Shown: in pieces, positions 38,932 through 48,691 of the stretch | How positions within the stretch are numbered: position 1 is the stretch's first letter | Layout of the letters: every line of letters starts with the position of its first letter | Assembly (NCBI RefSeq): GCF_006517255.1 | Contig: NZ_CP041185.1 | Span: 4,588,001-4,652,000, forward strand | Length of the DNA stretch: 64,000 nt | DNA from: Janthinobacterium tructae | GTDB taxonomy: Bacteria; Pseudomonadota; Gammaproteobacteria; Burkholderiales; Burkholderiaceae_D | Direction: 5' to 3' | Position numbers and translations under genes: made by a program | The notes under the pieces: model-generated | Seen by the model: the letters and a program-made list of their open reading frames with translations, nothing else | Databases searched by the model: none | Told to the model about the DNA's origin: nothing

Positions 38932-39327
38932 ATGAGTATGAGCGATCCTATCGCCGATATGCTGACCCGCATTCGCAATGCACAAGGCGTGCAAAAGACG
39001 ACCGTGGCCATGCCATCGTCGAAAGTCAAAATTGCGATTGCCAGCGTCCTGAAGGACGAGGGTTACATTGAAGATTTCGCTGTTACCGAAGCTGGTGGCA
39101 AAGCGGAACTGAAAATCGGTTTGAAGTATTATGTTGGCCGTCCCGTTATTGAGCGCTTGGAGCGCGTGTCCCGTCCGGGTCTGCGCGTCTACAAGGGTAA
39201 AGACGAGATCCCTGTTGTGATGAATGGCTTGGGTGTGGCGATCGTGTCGACTCCGCAAGGCGTCATGACTGACCGCAAAGCACGCGCTACCGGTGTCGGC
39301 GGCGAAGTTATTTGCTACGTGGCTTAA
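38932..39327 (+). CDS. rpsH: 30S ribosomal protein S8
   Basis: This 131-residue S8 begins [20 protein letters not shown] and has the C-terminal GGEVICYVA signature. In Escherichia coli it represses the spc operon by binding near rplE; the same arrangement is present but no site was defined here. Confidence 0.99.
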   Translation: MSMSDPIADMLTRIRNAQGVQKTTVAMPSSKVKIAIASVLKDEGYIEDFAVTEAGGKAELKIGLKYYVGRPVIERLERVSRPGLRVYKGKDEIPVVMNGLGVAIVSTPQGVMTDRKARATGVGGEVICYVA

Positions 39328-39337
39328 GGAGTTACAC

Positions 39338-39871
39338 ATGTCTCGAGTAGCTAAAATGCCTATCGTAGTGCCAGCTGGCGCCGAAGTCGCCATCTCCGCA
39401 CAATCGATCACCGTAAAAGGCCCGCTGGGCGTACTTTCCCAGGCCCTCACCGGCCAGGTCAAAGTGGAAAACAATGCAGGAACCCTGAGTTTCGACGTGG
39501 CGAACGACAGCCGCGAAGCCAATGCCATGTCCGGCACGCTGCGCGCACTGGTCAACAACATGGTTGTTGGCGTCACCAAGGGTTTCGAGAAAAAGCTGAA
39601 CCTGGTAGGCGTGGGTTACAAGGCGCAAGCTCAAGGCGACAAGTTGAATCTGTCCCTGGGTTTCTCGCACCCTGTAGTGCATGACATGCCAGCTGGCGTT
39701 ACCTGCGCAACACCAACCCCGACCGAGATCCTGATTAAAGGTATCGACCGTCAACAGGTTGGCCAGGTAGCCGCTGAAGTTCGTGCTTACCGCGCTCCTG
39801 AGCCTTATAAAGGCAAGGGCGTTCGCTATGCGGACGAAGTGGTTAAGCTTAAAGAAACCAAGAAGAAGTAA
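39338..39871 (+). CDS. rplF: 50S ribosomal protein L6
   Basis: This 177-residue L6 begins [19 protein letters not shown] and ends with the [14 protein letters not shown] motif. The ATG at 39338 follows AAGGAG; the frame upstream to 39293 lies inside rpsH and is not used. Confidence 0.99.
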   Translation: MSRVAKMPIVVPAGAEVAISAQSITVKGPLGVLSQALTGQVKVENNAGTLSFDVANDSREANAMSGTLRALVNNMVVGVTKGFEKKLNLVGVGYKAQAQGDKLNLSLGFSHPVVHDMPAGVTCATPTPTEILIKGIDRQQVGQVAAEVRAYRAPEPYKGKGVRYADEVVKLKETKKK

Positions 39872-39884
39872 TTAGGGGCTGACG

Positions 39885-40247
39885 ATGGATAAGAAAGAAT
39901 CACGGCTTCGCCGCGGACGCCAAACCCGCATCAAGATTGCGGAATTGAAAGTAAATCGCTTGTCGGTGCATCGCACCAACCTGCACATTTACGCCAACCT
40001 GATCAGCCCGGATGCAAAAATCCTGGTTTCGGCCTCGACGGCTGAAGCGGAAGTTCGCGCTGAACTGGCAGGCCAATCCGGCAAAGGCGGCAATGCCGCT
40101 GCTGCAGCCTTGATCGGCAAGCGCGTCGCTGAAAAAGCGTTGAAAGCAGGGATTACCGAAGTTGCGTTTGACCGCTCCGGTTTCCGTTACCACGGCCGTG
40201 TGAAAGCGTTGGCAGAAGCCGCACGCGAAGCCGGTCTGAAGTTCTAA
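39885..40247 (+). CDS. rplR: 50S ribosomal protein L18
   Basis: This 120-residue L18 binds 5S rRNA. It has the basic N-terminus [18 protein letters not shown] and ends with [26 protein letters not shown]. Confidence 0.99.
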   Translation: MDKKESRLRRGRQTRIKIAELKVNRLSVHRTNLHIYANLISPDAKILVSASTAEAEVRAELAGQSGKGGNAAAAALIGKRVAEKALKAGITEVAFDRSGFRYHGRVKALAEAAREAGLKF

Positions 40248-40256
40248 GGATCAATC

Positions 40257-40775
40257 ATGGCAAAAATGCAAGCAAAAATGCAAAGCGACAAGCCGGATGA
40301 TGGCATGCGCGAAAAAATGATCGCGATCAACCGCGTGACCAAAGTGGTCAAGGGTGGTCGTATCATGGGTTTCGCCGCGCTGACCGTAGTTGGTGATGGC
40401 GATGGCCGCGTCGGCATGGGCAAGGGCAAATCGAAAGAAGTGCCAGTTGGCGTGCAGAAGGCAATGGAAGAAGCCCGTCGCAACCTGATCAAAGTGCCGC
40501 TCAAAAACGGTACCTTGCATCACACGGTTGTTGGTCGTCACGGCGCCTCCAAGGTCCTGATGAACCCAGCTAAGCCTGGTACTGGCGTGATCGCTGGTGG
40601 CGCCATGCGCGCTATCTTCGAAGTGATGGGCGTGACGGACGTGGTGGCGAAATCCACCGGTTCGAACAACCCATACAACCTGGTACGCGCTACGCTGGAC
40701 GGCCTGTCGAAAATGAGCACTGCTTCCGATATCGCTGCCAAACGCGGCAAGTCGGTTGAAGACATTCTGGCTTAA
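40257..40775 (+). CDS. rpsE: 30S ribosomal protein S5
   Basis: This 172-residue S5 has the double-stranded RNA-binding N-terminal fold and the loop [20 protein letters not shown]. Residues in this loop are associated with spectinomycin resistance; the sequence here looks wild type. Confidence 0.99.
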   Translation: MAKMQAKMQSDKPDDGMREKMIAINRVTKVVKGGRIMGFAALTVVGDGDGRVGMGKGKSKEVPVGVQKAMEEARRNLIKVPLKNGTLHHTVVGRHGASKVLMNPAKPGTGVIAGGAMRAIFEVMGVTDVVAKSTGSNNPYNLVRATLDGLSKMSTASDIAAKRGKSVEDILA

Positions 40776-40785
40776 GGTGGACAAA

Positions 40786-40965
40786 ATGACAAACACAGTC
40801 AAAGTGCAATTGGTCAAGGGCTTGATCGGTACGCGCGAATCGCATCGCGCTACCGTGCGCGGTCTGGGTCTGCGTCGTGTAAATTCGGTTTCCGAATTGC
40901 AAGACACCCCATCCGTACGCGGCATGATCAATAAAGTATCGTATCTCGTTAAAGTTGTCGGGTAA
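40786..40965 (+). CDS. rpmD: 50S ribosomal protein L30
   Basis: This 59-residue L30 ([36 protein letters not shown]) is in its usual place between rpsE and rplO. The frame runs upstream to 40756 within rpsE, but the ATG at 40786 follows AAGGTGG and is the family start. Confidence 0.98.
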   Translation: MTNTVKVQLVKGLIGTRESHRATVRGLGLRRVNSVSELQDTPSVRGMINKVSYLVKVVG

Positions 40966-40995
40966 GCCTTCGGGCTTACACGAACGGAGCAAATC

Positions 40996-41427
40996 ATGGA
41001 ATTGAATACTATTGCACCAGCCGAAGGCGCTAAGCACTACAAGCGTCGCGTCGGTCGCGGTATCGGCTCCGGCCTGGGTAAAACCTCGGGTCGTGGTCAC
41101 AAGGGTCAGAAATCGCGTTCGGGCGGCTTTCATAAAGTCGGTTTCGAAGGCGGTCAGATGCCTCTGCAACGCCGTCTGCCTAAGCGCGGTTTCAAATCGA
41201 TGCACGCAACCTTCAAAGCTGAAGTGCGCCTGTCCGATCTGAACAACCTGGCTGTTGGCGATGTCGACATTCTGGTCTTGAAGCAAGCTGGCGTTCTGGG
41301 CGTGTTGGCCCGTGACGTGCGCGTGATCTTGTCCGGCGAAATCACCAAAGCGGTGAATTTGAAGGGCTTGAAAGTGTCCGCTGGCGCGAAAGCCGCCATC
41401 GAAGCAGCCGGCGGCTCGGTAGCCTGA
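40996..41427 (+). CDS. rplO: 50S ribosomal protein L15
   Basis: This 143-residue L15 has the Gly/Arg-rich N-terminal extension ([20 protein letters not shown]) that threads into 23S rRNA, and the globular C-terminus [14 protein letters not shown]. It assists late assembly of the large subunit. Confidence 0.99.
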   Translation: MELNTIAPAEGAKHYKRRVGRGIGSGLGKTSGRGHKGQKSRSGGFHKVGFEGGQMPLQRRLPKRGFKSMHATFKAEVRLSDLNNLAVGDVDILVLKQAGVLGVLARDVRVILSGEITKAVNLKGLKVSAGAKAAIEAAGGSVA

Positions 41428-41459
41428 GTTGACCGCTAACAGCTTGATCGGAGCGAAAA

Positions 41460-42794
41460 TTGGCGACTAATCCACAACTTGCTAAAAGTGCAGCGGCCGG
41501 TTTCCCTTGGGGACGGCTCTGGTTTTTGCTTGGCGCATTGGTGGTTTATCGTATCGGTGCTCACGTCCCGGTTCCCGGGATTGACCCGACACAATTAGCC
41601 TCGCTGTTCAAGGAGCACGAAGGCGGCGTCCTGGGCATGTTCAACATGTTCTCGGGCGGTGCCTTGTCTCGTTTTACAGTGTTTGCGCTGGGTATCATGC
41701 CTTATATCTCGGCCTCGATCATCATGCAATTGCTGTCGATCGTGTCACCGCAGATGGAAGCGTTGAAAAAAGAAGGCGAAGCAGGTCGTCGCAAGATCAC
41801 CCAGTACACCCGGTATTTCACGGTTGCCCTGGCACTGTTCCAAGCGTTAGGCATTGCAGTCGCACTGGAGTCGCAAGCTGGTCTGGTGTTGGAACCTGGT
41901 CTTGCATTCCGCTTCGTGACGGTCGTCACTTTGTTGACCGGAACAATGTTTTTGATGTGGTTGGGTGAGCAAATTACCGAGCGCGGCTTGGGGAATGGCA
42001 TCTCGATCATCATTTTTGCCGGGATTGCAGCAGGTCTGCCGTCGGCGTTGGGTGGCTTGTTCACTCAGGTGTCGAATGGTTCGATCGGCAGCTTCAGCGC
42101 GATTTTCATCGTGATCCTGGTAGCACTGGTAACGTACTTCGTTGTATTCGTCGAACGTGGTCAGCGCAAAATATTGGTCAATTACGCGAAGCGCCAGGTA
42201 GGCAACAAGATTTATGGCGGTCAAACCAGCCATTTGCCGTTGAAGCTGAACATGGCCGGCGTGATCCCGCCGATCTTTGCTTCTTCGATCATCTTGTTTC
42301 CGGCCACTATCGTGGACTGGTTTTCAAAGGGCGCCGACAACGCTAACCCTGCGGTGCGGTTCTTGAAAGATTTGGCAGCATCGATGGGGCCTGGTGAGCC
42401 TATCCATGCGCTGTTGTACGCAGTGGCGATCGTGTTTTTCTGTTTCTTCTATACAGCGCTGGTGTTTAACAGCAAGGAAACAGCAGATAACTTGAAGAAA
42501 AGCGGTGCGTTCATTCCCGGGATTCGTCCAGGCGAGCAGACAGCCCGTTACATCGACAAGATCCTGACACGCTTGACACTTGCCGGCGCAGTCTACATCA
42601 CCCTGGTGTGTTTATTGCCGGAATTTATGCAAGCCCAGTGGAAAGTACCATTCTATTTCGGCGGTACTTCTTTATTGATTATTGTAGTTGTCACCATGGA
42701 TTTCATGGCGCAAGTACAGAACTACGTGATGTCGCAGCAATATGATTCGCTGCTGCGCAAAGCAAATTTCAAGGGCGGAATTCCGACGCGTTAA
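41460..42794 (+). CDS. secY: Preprotein translocase channel SecY
   Basis: This 444-residue membrane protein has ten predicted helices, plug and lateral-gate segments ([15 protein letters not shown]), and the cytosolic loops that bind SecA and the ribosome ([29 protein letters not shown]). It is the central pore of the general secretion pathway. It starts TTG-GCG at 41460 with a GGAG sequence upstream, 32 bp after rplO. The non-ATG start is unusual for so highly expressed a gene. Confidence 0.98.
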   Translation: MATNPQLAKSAAAGFPWGRLWFLLGALVVYRIGAHVPVPGIDPTQLASLFKEHEGGVLGMFNMFSGGALSRFTVFALGIMPYISASIIMQLLSIVSPQMEALKKEGEAGRRKITQYTRYFTVALALFQALGIAVALESQAGLVLEPGLAFRFVTVVTLLTGTMFLMWLGEQITERGLGNGISIIIFAGIAAGLPSALGGLFTQVSNGSIGSFSAIFIVILVALVTYFVVFVERGQRKILVNYAKRQVGNKIYGGQTSHLPLKLNMAGVIPPIFASSIILFPATIVDWFSKGADNANPAVRFLKDLAASMGPGEPIHALLYAVAIVFFCFFYTALVFNSKETADNLKKSGAFIPGIRPGEQTARYIDKILTRLTLAGAVYITLVCLLPEFMQAQWKVPFYFGGTSLLIIVVVTMDFMAQVQNYVMSQQYDSLLRKANFKGGIPTR

Positions 42795-42812
42795 GCGCGG
42801 TAAACATACCGA

Positions 42813-43031
42813 ATGGCAAAAGACGACGTCATACAGATGCAGGGCGAGATTCTTGAGAATCTCCCAAATGCAACATTTCGAGTGAAGCTGGAGAACGGAC
42901 ACGTGGTGCTCGGGCATATTTCAGGTAAAATGCGGATGAACTATATTCGCATTCTCCCTGGAGACAAGGTGACGGTGGAGTTAACGCCGTACGACTTGAG
43001 CCGAGCCCGCATTGTGTTCCGTACCAAGTAA
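42813..43031 (+). CDS. infA: Translation initiation factor IF-1
   Basis: This 72-residue OB-fold protein starts [22 protein letters not shown] and has [20 protein letters not shown]. It occupies the 30S A site in initiation. Betaproteobacteria place infA between secY and rpmJ, as seen here, unlike Escherichia coli. Confidence 0.98.
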   Translation: MAKDDVIQMQGEILENLPNATFRVKLENGHVVLGHISGKMRMNYIRILPGDKVTVELTPYDLSRARIVFRTK

Positions 43032-43073
43032 CACACTGAATCAAACCAAAGAAGCGAAAGAAAGAGCCCAAAA

Positions 43074-43187
43074 ATGAAAGTTCTCGCATCAGTCAAGCGG
43101 ATCTGCCGCAACTGCAAGATCATCAAGCGCAAAGGCGTAGTCCGCGTAATCTGCGTGGAACCACGTCACAAGCAGCGTCAAGGTTAA
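43074..43187 (+). CDS. rpmJ: 50S ribosomal protein L36, zinc-binding form
   Basis: This is a 37-residue basic protein, [20 protein letters not shown] and on. It has the zinc ligands C11, C14, C27 and H32, so it is the C-plus type that is repressed under zinc limitation in many bacteria when a zinc-free paralogue exists. It is in its usual site between infA and rpsM. Confidence 0.98.
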   Translation: MKVLASVKRICRNCKIIKRKGVVRVICVEPRHKQRQG

Positions 43188-43201
43188 TCGAGGAATAACA
43201 A

Positions 43202-43567
43202 ATGGCACGTATTGCAGGGGTTAATATCCCAAATCATCAGCATACCGTTATCGGCCTGACAGCCATCTACGGTGTGGGCCGTCCACGCGCAGAGAAAATC
43301 TGTGCATCGACCGGTGTAGCAACCAACAAAAAGATCAAAGATCTGGATGACAGCGAACTGGAAAAACTGCGCGATGAAGTAGGTAAATTCATCGTCGAAG
43401 GCGATCTGCGTCGTGAACTGTCCATGAACATCAAGCGTTTGATGGATCTGGGTTGCTACCGCGGCATGCGTCATCGTAAGGGTCTGCCTTGCCGTGGCCA
43501 GCGTACGCGTACGAACGCACGTACCCGCAAGGGACCGCGTAAAGCCGCTCAATCGCTGAAAAAATAA
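43202..43567 (+). CDS. rpsM: 30S ribosomal protein S13
   Basis: This 121-residue S13 starts [24 protein letters not shown] and ends with the RNA-contacting tail [21 protein letters not shown]. First gene of the alpha cluster. In Escherichia coli the S4 feedback site is in its leader; here only 14 bp precede it after rpmJ, so that site cannot be in this spot. Confidence 0.99.
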   Translation: MARIAGVNIPNHQHTVIGLTAIYGVGRPRAEKICASTGVATNKKIKDLDDSELEKLRDEVGKFIVEGDLRRELSMNIKRLMDLGCYRGMRHRKGLPCRGQRTRTNARTRKGPRKAAQSLKK

Positions 43568-43584
43568 TCCGCTAGGGAATAATT

Positions 43585-43989
43585 ATGGCTAAGTCGCAAA
43601 ATAACGCCGCATCAGCACGCGTGCGTAAAAAAGTTAAAAAGAACGTCGCTGAAGGCATTGCACATGTCCACGCTTCGTTCAATAACACCATCATTACCAT
43701 CACCGATCGTCAAGGCAATGCCTTGTCGTGGGCTACCTCCGGCGGTGCAGGCTTCAAGGGTTCGCGTAAATCGACCCCGTTCGCAGCGCAGGTCGCCGCG
43801 GAAGCCGCTGGTAAAGTGGCTGTTGAGTGTGGCGTCAAGAACCTGGAAGTACGTATCAAGGGCCCAGGTCCTGGTCGTGAGTCCGCTGTTCGCGCGCTGA
43901 ACAACCTGGGCATCAAGATCACCGAGATCCAGGACGTGACGCCGGTACCGCACAACGGTTGCCGTCCACCGAAACGCCGTCGTATCTAA
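43585..43989 (+). CDS. rpsK: 30S ribosomal protein S11
   Basis: This 134-residue S11 shows [47 protein letters not shown] sequence (split here: [18 protein letters not shown], then [14 protein letters not shown]) and ends [13 protein letters not shown]. It forms part of the platform near the mRNA exit. Confidence 0.99.
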   Translation: MAKSQNNAASARVRKKVKKNVAEGIAHVHASFNNTIITITDRQGNALSWATSGGAGFKGSRKSTPFAAQVAAEAAGKVAVECGVKNLEVRIKGPGPGRESAVRALNNLGIKITEIQDVTPVPHNGCRPPKRRRI

Positions 43990-43998
43990 GATAGTGTT

Positions 43999-44028
43999 GC
44001 AGAGGGCGCTTCGGCGCCAGCTGCTTTT
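43999..44028 (+). terminator. Intrinsic terminator-like hairpin after rpsK
   Basis: GCAG-AG-GGCGC (from 43999), tetraloop TTCG, then GCGCC-AG-CTGC (to 44024) and TTTT. The UUCG loop and T-run make it a good terminator, 10 bp after the stop. Confidence 0.72.
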
Positions 44029-44086
44029 CTATCTGTTGTATTAGTACAGTTGTGTGAAATTGCTGGAGCAGGGAGCCGGAAACGGT

Positions 44087-44092
44087 TATACT
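44087..44092 (+). promoter_or_regulatory. Possible -10 hexamer upstream of rpsD
   Basis: TATACT at 44087-44092 is a near-consensus -10. No -35 at proper spacing was found (TTGCTG is 21 bp away). It lies after the rpsK terminator, so a fresh start for rpsD is plausible. Confidence 0.4.
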
Positions 44093-44107
44093 GCCCGGCT
44101 GTTCTTG

Positions 44108-44135
44108 CCTGTCAAATTCCATTTGGCGGGTTTTT
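44108..44135 (+). terminator. Attenuator-like terminator in the rpsD leader
   Basis: CCTGTCAAAT (44108-44117) pairs with ATTTGGCGGG (44121-44130), including G-U pairs, over a TCC loop and is followed directly by TTTTT. It lies between the TATACT box and rpsD. It may regulate S4 by attenuation; this is inference. Confidence 0.5.
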
Positions 44136-44244
44136 CGTTTTCAGCCACCGTCTGATTGAAGCTGAGTCAGACTAGCGCCTAACCGCAGCAGCGTGTTCGA
44201 TCATGCATGTGGCTGGGGCGTTATCATTAAAAAAAGGAAGTATC

Positions 44245-44868
44245 GTGGCACGTTATATCGGACCTAAAGCAAAACTCTCCCGCCGTGAAGGTACTGACCT
44301 GTTCCTGAAGAGCGCACGTCGCTCGCTCGACAGCAAGTGCAAACTGGACGTCAAACCAGGCCAGCACGGTGTCAAATCCGGCGCCCGCACCTCGGACTAC
44401 GGTAACCAACTGCGCGAAAAGCAAAAAGTAAAACGCATGTACGGCGTGCTGGAACGTCAATTCCGCCGCTACTTCGCTGAAGCAGACCGTCGTAAAGGCA
44501 ACACCGGCGAAACGCTGTTGAAGTTGCTGGAAACGCGTCTGGACAACGTTTGCTACCGCATGGGCTTTGGCTCGACCCGCGCTGAAGCGCGTCAATTGGT
44601 CAGCCACAAAGCGTTCACCGTGAACGGTATCGTTGTGAACATCGCTTCGTACGCAGTCAAAGTTGGCGACATCGTTGCTGTTCGTGAAAAATCGAAAAAG
44701 CAAGTGCGTATCGTTGAAGCACTGTCGCTGGCTGAACAAGTTGGTATGCCTAGCTGGGTTTCGGTTGATGCCAAGAAAATGGAAGGTACCTTCAAGTCCC
44801 TGCCAGAGCGTAACGAAATCGCTAACGACGTCAACGAATCGCTGATCGTCGAGCTGTACTCGCGTTAA
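44245..44868 (+). CDS. rpsD: 30S ribosomal protein S4, GTG start
   Basis: This 207-residue S4 begins at GTG 44245 ([21 protein letters not shown]), set by AGGAAG 4-9 bp upstream and by the family N-terminus. It contains the S4 RNA-binding fold ([28 protein letters not shown]). S4 organises the 5' domain of 16S rRNA and is the known alpha-operon repressor in model bacteria. A 255-bp gap with two hairpin/T elements separates it from rpsK. Confidence 0.98.
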   Translation: MARYIGPKAKLSRREGTDLFLKSARRSLDSKCKLDVKPGQHGVKSGARTSDYGNQLREKQKVKRMYGVLERQFRRYFAEADRRKGNTGETLLKLLETRLDNVCYRMGFGSTRAEARQLVSHKAFTVNGIVVNIASYAVKVGDIVAVREKSKKQVRIVEALSLAEQVGMPSWVSVDAKKMEGTFKSLPERNEIANDVNESLIVELYSR

Positions 44869-44890
44869 TAGTAGTCAGTAGCAAGATCTC

Positions 44891-44918
44891 CGCCCACTTT
44901 GCTTTTGTAAAGTGGGCG
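44891..44918 (+). terminator. Hairpin between rpsD and rpoA
   Basis: CGCCCACTTT (44891-44900) pairs perfectly with AAAGTGGGCG (44909-44918) over GCTTTTGT; only TTT follows. It may attenuate transcription before rpoA rather than stop it. Confidence 0.6.
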
Positions 44919-44979
44919 TTTCACTAATGCCATCAGCCTTATCGGTGTAATGAGCCGAGGGTATTGAAAAGGACATTTC

Positions 44980-45957
44980 ATGCAAAACAGTTTGTTGAAG
45001 CCACGTATTATCGATGTTGAAGCTCTCGGTGCAGGTCACGCCAAAGTCGTGATGGAACCGTTCGAGCGCGGCTATGGCCACACATTGGGTAACGCGTTGC
45101 GCCGCGTTCTGCTGTCGTCGATGGTAGGCTACGCGCCGACCGAAGTGACGATCGCTGGCGTCGTCCACGAATATTCCTCCCTCGATGGCGTGCAAGAAGA
45201 CGTCGTCGATCTGTTGCTGAACTTGAAGGGTGTGGTTTTCAAAGTCCACAACCGCGATTCGGTAACCCTGACCCTGAAAAAAGAAGGCGAAGGCGCGATC
45301 CTGGCCTCCGACATCGACCTGCCGCATGACGTCGAACTGATCAACCCTGACCACGTGATCGCCCACCTGACCGCTGGTGGCAAGCTGGACATGCAGATCA
45401 AGGTTGAAAAAGGCCGCGGCTACGTGCCTGGTAACGTGCGTCGCCTGTCGGAAGACACGAACAAGACCATCGGCCGCATCATCCTGGACGCGTCGTTCTC
45501 GCCAGTGCGCCGTGTATCGTACTTCGTTGAATCGGCGCGCGTTGAACAACGTACCGACCTGGACAAGCTGATCATCAACATCGAAACCAACGGCGTGATC
45601 TCGCCGGAAGAAGCGATCCGCCAGTCGGCCCGCGTCCTGGTGGACCAGTTGAATGTGTTCGCTGCCCTGGAAGGCACGGAAGCTGCCGCCGAAGCGCCAT
45701 CGCGCGCTCCGCTGGTCGATCCTATCCTGTTGCGTCCAGTCGATGACCTGGAGTTGACCGTGCGTTCGGCGAACTGCCTGAAAGCGGAAAACATCTACTA
45801 CATCGGCGACCTGATCCAACGTTCGGAAAACGAACTGCTGAAAACGCCAAATCTGGGCCGCAAGTCCCTGAACGAAATCAAGGAAGTGCTGGCATCGCGC
45901 GGCTTGACCTTGGGCATGAAGCTGGAAAACTGGCCGCCTGCAGGCCTGGAAAAGTAA
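44980..45957 (+). CDS. rpoA: RNA polymerase alpha subunit
   Basis: This 325-residue alpha subunit has the N-terminal dimerisation domain ([23 protein letters not shown]) and the C-terminal domain that binds UP elements and activators ([44 protein letters not shown]). Position between rpsD and rplQ is standard. Confidence 0.99.
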   Translation: MQNSLLKPRIIDVEALGAGHAKVVMEPFERGYGHTLGNALRRVLLSSMVGYAPTEVTIAGVVHEYSSLDGVQEDVVDLLLNLKGVVFKVHNRDSVTLTLKKEGEGAILASDIDLPHDVELINPDHVIAHLTAGGKLDMQIKVEKGRGYVPGNVRRLSEDTNKTIGRIILDASFSPVRRVSYFVESARVEQRTDLDKLIINIETNGVISPEEAIRQSARVLVDQLNVFAALEGTEAAAEAPSRAPLVDPILLRPVDDLELTVRSANCLKAENIYYIGDLIQRSENELLKTPNLGRKSLNEIKEVLASRGLTLGMKLENWPPAGLEK

Positions 45958-45977
45958 TTCGTAGTTGTAGCAAACTG

Positions 45978-46006
45978 CTTGGGACAGGTGTCCCAGGCTT
46001 TTATTT
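45978..46006 (+). terminator. Terminator-like hairpin after rpoA
   Basis: CTTGGGAC (45978-45985) and GTCCCAGG (45990-45997) form an 8-bp stem followed by CTTTTATTTT. It lies 20 bp after rpoA and 94 bp before rplQ, so rplQ needs read-through or its own start. Confidence 0.65.
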
Positions 46007-46090
46007 TGAAGCACCAAACCGGCCCGCGATGTTGCACTAGCTTCATCGATCGAAGAGCTGGAATTTAAACACTCACCGAAAGGATTTATC

Positions 46091-46483
46091 ATGCGTCACG
46101 GTCACGGCCTCCGTAAACTGAATCGTACCTCGTCCCACCGTCTGGCAATGCTGCGCAACATGACAGTATCGCTGCTGCGTCACGAAGCGATCAAAACCAC
46201 CCTGCCAAAAGCAAAAGAACTGCGCCGCGTTGTCGAGCCAATTCTGACCTTGGGCAAAACTGACTGCCTGGCAAACAAGCGTCTGGCCTTCAACCGCCTG
46301 CGCGATCGTGAAATGGTCTTGAAGCTGTTCGCTGAACTGGGCCCACGTTACGCTAACCGTAACGGCGGCTATGTGCGCATCCTGAAAATGGGTTTCCGCG
46401 TAGGCGATAACGCTCCTATGGCGTTCGTCGAACTGATGGATCGTCCAGACACGACCGAAGCAGTTGAAATCGCTGGCGAGTAA
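46091..46483 (+). CDS. rplQ: 50S ribosomal protein L17
   Basis: This 130-residue L17 begins [20 protein letters not shown] and includes [23 protein letters not shown]. It is the last ribosomal gene of the block. AAGGATTT lies upstream of the ATG. Confidence 0.99.
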   Translation: MRHGHGLRKLNRTSSHRLAMLRNMTVSLLRHEAIKTTLPKAKELRRVVEPILTLGKTDCLANKRLAFNRLRDREMVLKLFAELGPRYANRNGGYVRILKMGFRVGDNAPMAFVELMDRPDTTEAVEIAGE

Positions 46484-46504
46484 TCCCGCCAGTTGTATCT
46501 GAGA

Positions 46505-46530
46505 AAGCCAGGCCTAGCCTGGCTTTTTTG
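46505..46530 (+). terminator. Rho-independent terminator of the alpha cluster
   Basis: AAGCCAGGC (46505-46513), loop CTA, GCCTGGCTT (46517-46525) and a six-T run to 46529. It lies 21 bp after rplQ and separates the ribosomal block from dsbD. Confidence 0.92.
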
Positions 46531-46641
46531 TTTTCTGCTGCAGTCATTCTTACCGCAGTGTACTATTCTCCTTTCGCGCCGGCCCGGCACACGCGCTGCC
46601 TGCTCCGCGCGTCCTCTGTCGAATGGTCGAAAAGGTAGTTC

Positions 46642-48591
46642 ATGTCCCGTCTCCTCTCCAGCGCCACCGCGCGCGCCGCGCCACGCCATCCTTTGCTCAC
46701 CTGGTTTGCTGCCTGTTGCTTCCTGTTGATCGCCGTTTTTGGCGCCGGCCATGCCCGTGCCGACGATGAGTTCCTCGATCCCGAGCTGGCCTTCAAATTT
46801 TCCGCCCGCATGCAGGATCCGTCCACCATCGCCGTCACCTATGTGATTGCCGATGGTTACTACATGTACCATGAGCGCTTCAAGTTCGACGCCGTGGGTG
46901 CCAAACTGGGCACGCCCGTGTATCCGGCTGGCAAGGTCAAGTTTGACGACACTTTCCAGAAAAACGTGGAAACGTTCCGCAAGACGCTGACCATCACGAT
47001 TCCAGTGCAGGCCGCTGGCGCGTTCACCCTGAAGGCGACGGGGCAGGGCTGTTCCGACAAGGGCCTGTGCTATGCGCCGCAGGATGCGACGGCCCAGCTG
47101 GTGGGCGGTGGCGGTGGCCAGAGCGTGGCGCCCGGCACGGGTCTGCCGTCGAAATTCGCCTTGCCGGCCGCGCCGGCAGTCGACACGTCGGCCGTCAACG
47201 GGCCGCAGGCGCAAGCTTCGCCTGGCGTGTCCGTGCTGAGCATTCCCCAGGCGGACATCATCAGCACGCCCGAGCCGGTAGCGGCGGTTCCTGTGGCGGC
47301 AAGCGCGGCGCCCGCGCAAAACGAGCTGGGCAAGATCGAATCGGCCCTGAAGGGCGGCAAGCTGCTGGTCATCGTGCCCCTGTTCATGCTGCTGGGCCTG
47401 GGCCTGGCGTTCACCCCGTGCGTGCTGCCGATGGTGCCGATTTTGTCGTCGATCATCATCGGCGATGGCGCCAAGGTCAGCCGCTCGCGCGGCTTGCTGC
47501 TGTCGCTGACGTATGCGCTGGGCATGGCCATCGTCTACACGGCGCTGGGCGTGGCGGCGGGCCTGGCGGGCGAAGGCCTGGCGGCCAAGCTGCAAAATCC
47601 GTGGGTGCTGGGCTTTTTCGCCTTGCTGATGGCGGGCCTGGCGCTGTCGATGTTCGGTTTTTATGAGCTGCAAGTGCCGGCTTTCCTGCAAGGCAAGCTG
47701 ACGTCCGTGTCGAACCAGCAATCGTCGGGCCGCCTGGCGGGCGTCTTCGTCATGGGCGCCATTTCCGCCCTGATCGTGGGGCCATGCGTGGCCGCGCCGC
47801 TGGCCGGTGCCTTGCTGTATATCAGCCAGACGCGCGACGTCGTCATCGGCGGCAGCGCCCTGTTCGCCATGGCGGTGGGCATGAGCGTGCCTTTGCTGTT
47901 GGTGGGCGTCTCGGCCGGCACTCTGCTGCCGCGCGCCGGCGCCTGGATGGATGCCGTCAAGCGCTTCTTTGGCGTGCTGCAGCTGGGCGTGGCCTGGTGG
48001 CTGGTCTCGCCCGTGCTGCCGGGCGCCGTGCAGATGCTGGGCTGGACGGTGCTGTTCGTCGGCTATGGCATGTATCTGCTGGTGGGCAAGAGCGGCGCGC
48101 GGAACGCCTGGGTGGCCAAGGCCTTCGGCCTGGTGTTTGCCGTGCTGGGTGCGATGCAGCTGGTGGGCGTGGCCAGCGGTGGCCGCGACCCGCTGGCGCC
48201 GCTGGCGCACCTGGGCGGTGGCCAGGTGCATGCGCAACCATTTACGCGCGTAAAGACCGTGGCGCAGCTCGATGCGGCGCTGGCCCAGCTTAATGGCAAG
48301 CCGGCCTTGCTGGATTTTTATGCGGACTGGTGCGTGTCGTGCATCGAGATGGAAAAGCTGACCTTCGTCGACCCTGCCGTGCGCGAGAAGATGGGGCAAG
48401 CCGTGCTGCTGCAAGTGGACGTGACGGCCAATGACGCGGACGACAAGGCCATGCTGAAGCGTTTTCAGCTGTTCGGCCCGCCTGGCATCATCATGTTCAA
48501 CCCGCAGGGGCAGGAAATCGCCCAGTCGCGCGTGATCGGTTTCCAGAATGCATCGACGTTCCTGACTTCCTTGCGCAAGCTTGACGAGTAG
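46642..48591 (+). CDS. dsbD: Thiol:disulfide interchange protein DsbD
   Basis: This 649-residue protein has a signal peptide, the N-terminal periplasmic DsbD-alpha domain with C137 and C143, eight membrane helices with the transmembrane cysteines in FTPCVLPMVP and GPCVAAPLAG, and a C-terminal thioredoxin domain with C564-V-S-C567. It moves electrons from cytosolic thioredoxin to the periplasm for DsbC and for cytochrome c apoprotein reduction. The latter fits the ResB/CcsA genes 10 kb downstream. The family length is usual. A pair of palindromic repeats follows it, the first directly abutting the stop codon. Confidence 0.95.
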   Translation: MSRLLSSATARAAPRHPLLTWFAACCFLLIAVFGAGHARADDEFLDPELAFKFSARMQDPSTIAVTYVIADGYYMYHERFKFDAVGAKLGTPVYPAGKVKFDDTFQKNVETFRKTLTITIPVQAAGAFTLKATGQGCSDKGLCYAPQDATAQLVGGGGGQSVAPGTGLPSKFALPAAPAVDTSAVNGPQAQASPGVSVLSIPQADIISTPEPVAAVPVAASAAPAQNELGKIESALKGGKLLVIVPLFMLLGLGLAFTPCVLPMVPILSSIIIGDGAKVSRSRGLLLSLTYALGMAIVYTALGVAAGLAGEGLAAKLQNPWVLGFFALLMAGLALSMFGFYELQVPAFLQGKLTSVSNQQSSGRLAGVFVMGAISALIVGPCVAAPLAGALLYISQTRDVVIGGSALFAMAVGMSVPLLLVGVSAGTLLPRAGAWMDAVKRFFGVLQLGVAWWLVSPVLPGAVQMLGWTVLFVGYGMYLLVGKSGARNAWVAKAFGLVFAVLGAMQLVGVASGGRDPLAPLAHLGGGQVHAQPFTRVKTVAQLDAALAQLNGKPALLDFYADWCVSCIEMEKLTFVDPAVREKMGQAVLLQVDVTANDADDKAMLKRFQLFGPPGIIMFNPQGQEIAQSRVIGFQNASTFLTSLRKLDE

Positions 48592-48624
48592 GTCGGATTA
48601 CGGCCCTTCGGGCCGTAATCCGAC
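48592..48624. repeat. Palindromic intergenic repeat GTCGGATTACGGCCC
   Basis: A perfect 15-bp inverted repeat (GTCGGATTACGGCCC / GGGCCGTAATCCGAC) with a TTC loop, starting directly after the last base of dsbD. It belongs to the same family as the palindromes at 1655 and 48652. It may also end the dsbD transcript. Confidence 0.8.
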
Positions 48625-48651
48625 ACCACCACGTTCAGCACCAACAATGTT

Positions 48652-48685
48652 GTCGGATTACGCGGCGTTCCGCCGCTAATCCGAC
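48652..48685. repeat. Palindromic intergenic repeat, second tandem copy
   Basis: GTCGGATTA-C-GCGGCG, TTC, CGCCGC-TAATCCGAC, with one unpaired C. It lies 27 bp after the previous copy and 6 bp from the stop of the Spy-like gene. The outer arm GTCGGATTA is identical to that of the first copy while the inner stem differs, a typical sign of a selected arm sequence with compensating cores. Confidence 0.78.
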
Positions 48686-48691
48686 CTACGC

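Noticed and set aside
46369..48414. 681-residue open frame antisense to dsbD
   Set aside because: His/Arg/Gln-rich shadow translation of a GC-rich gene; dsbD has all expected cysteines.
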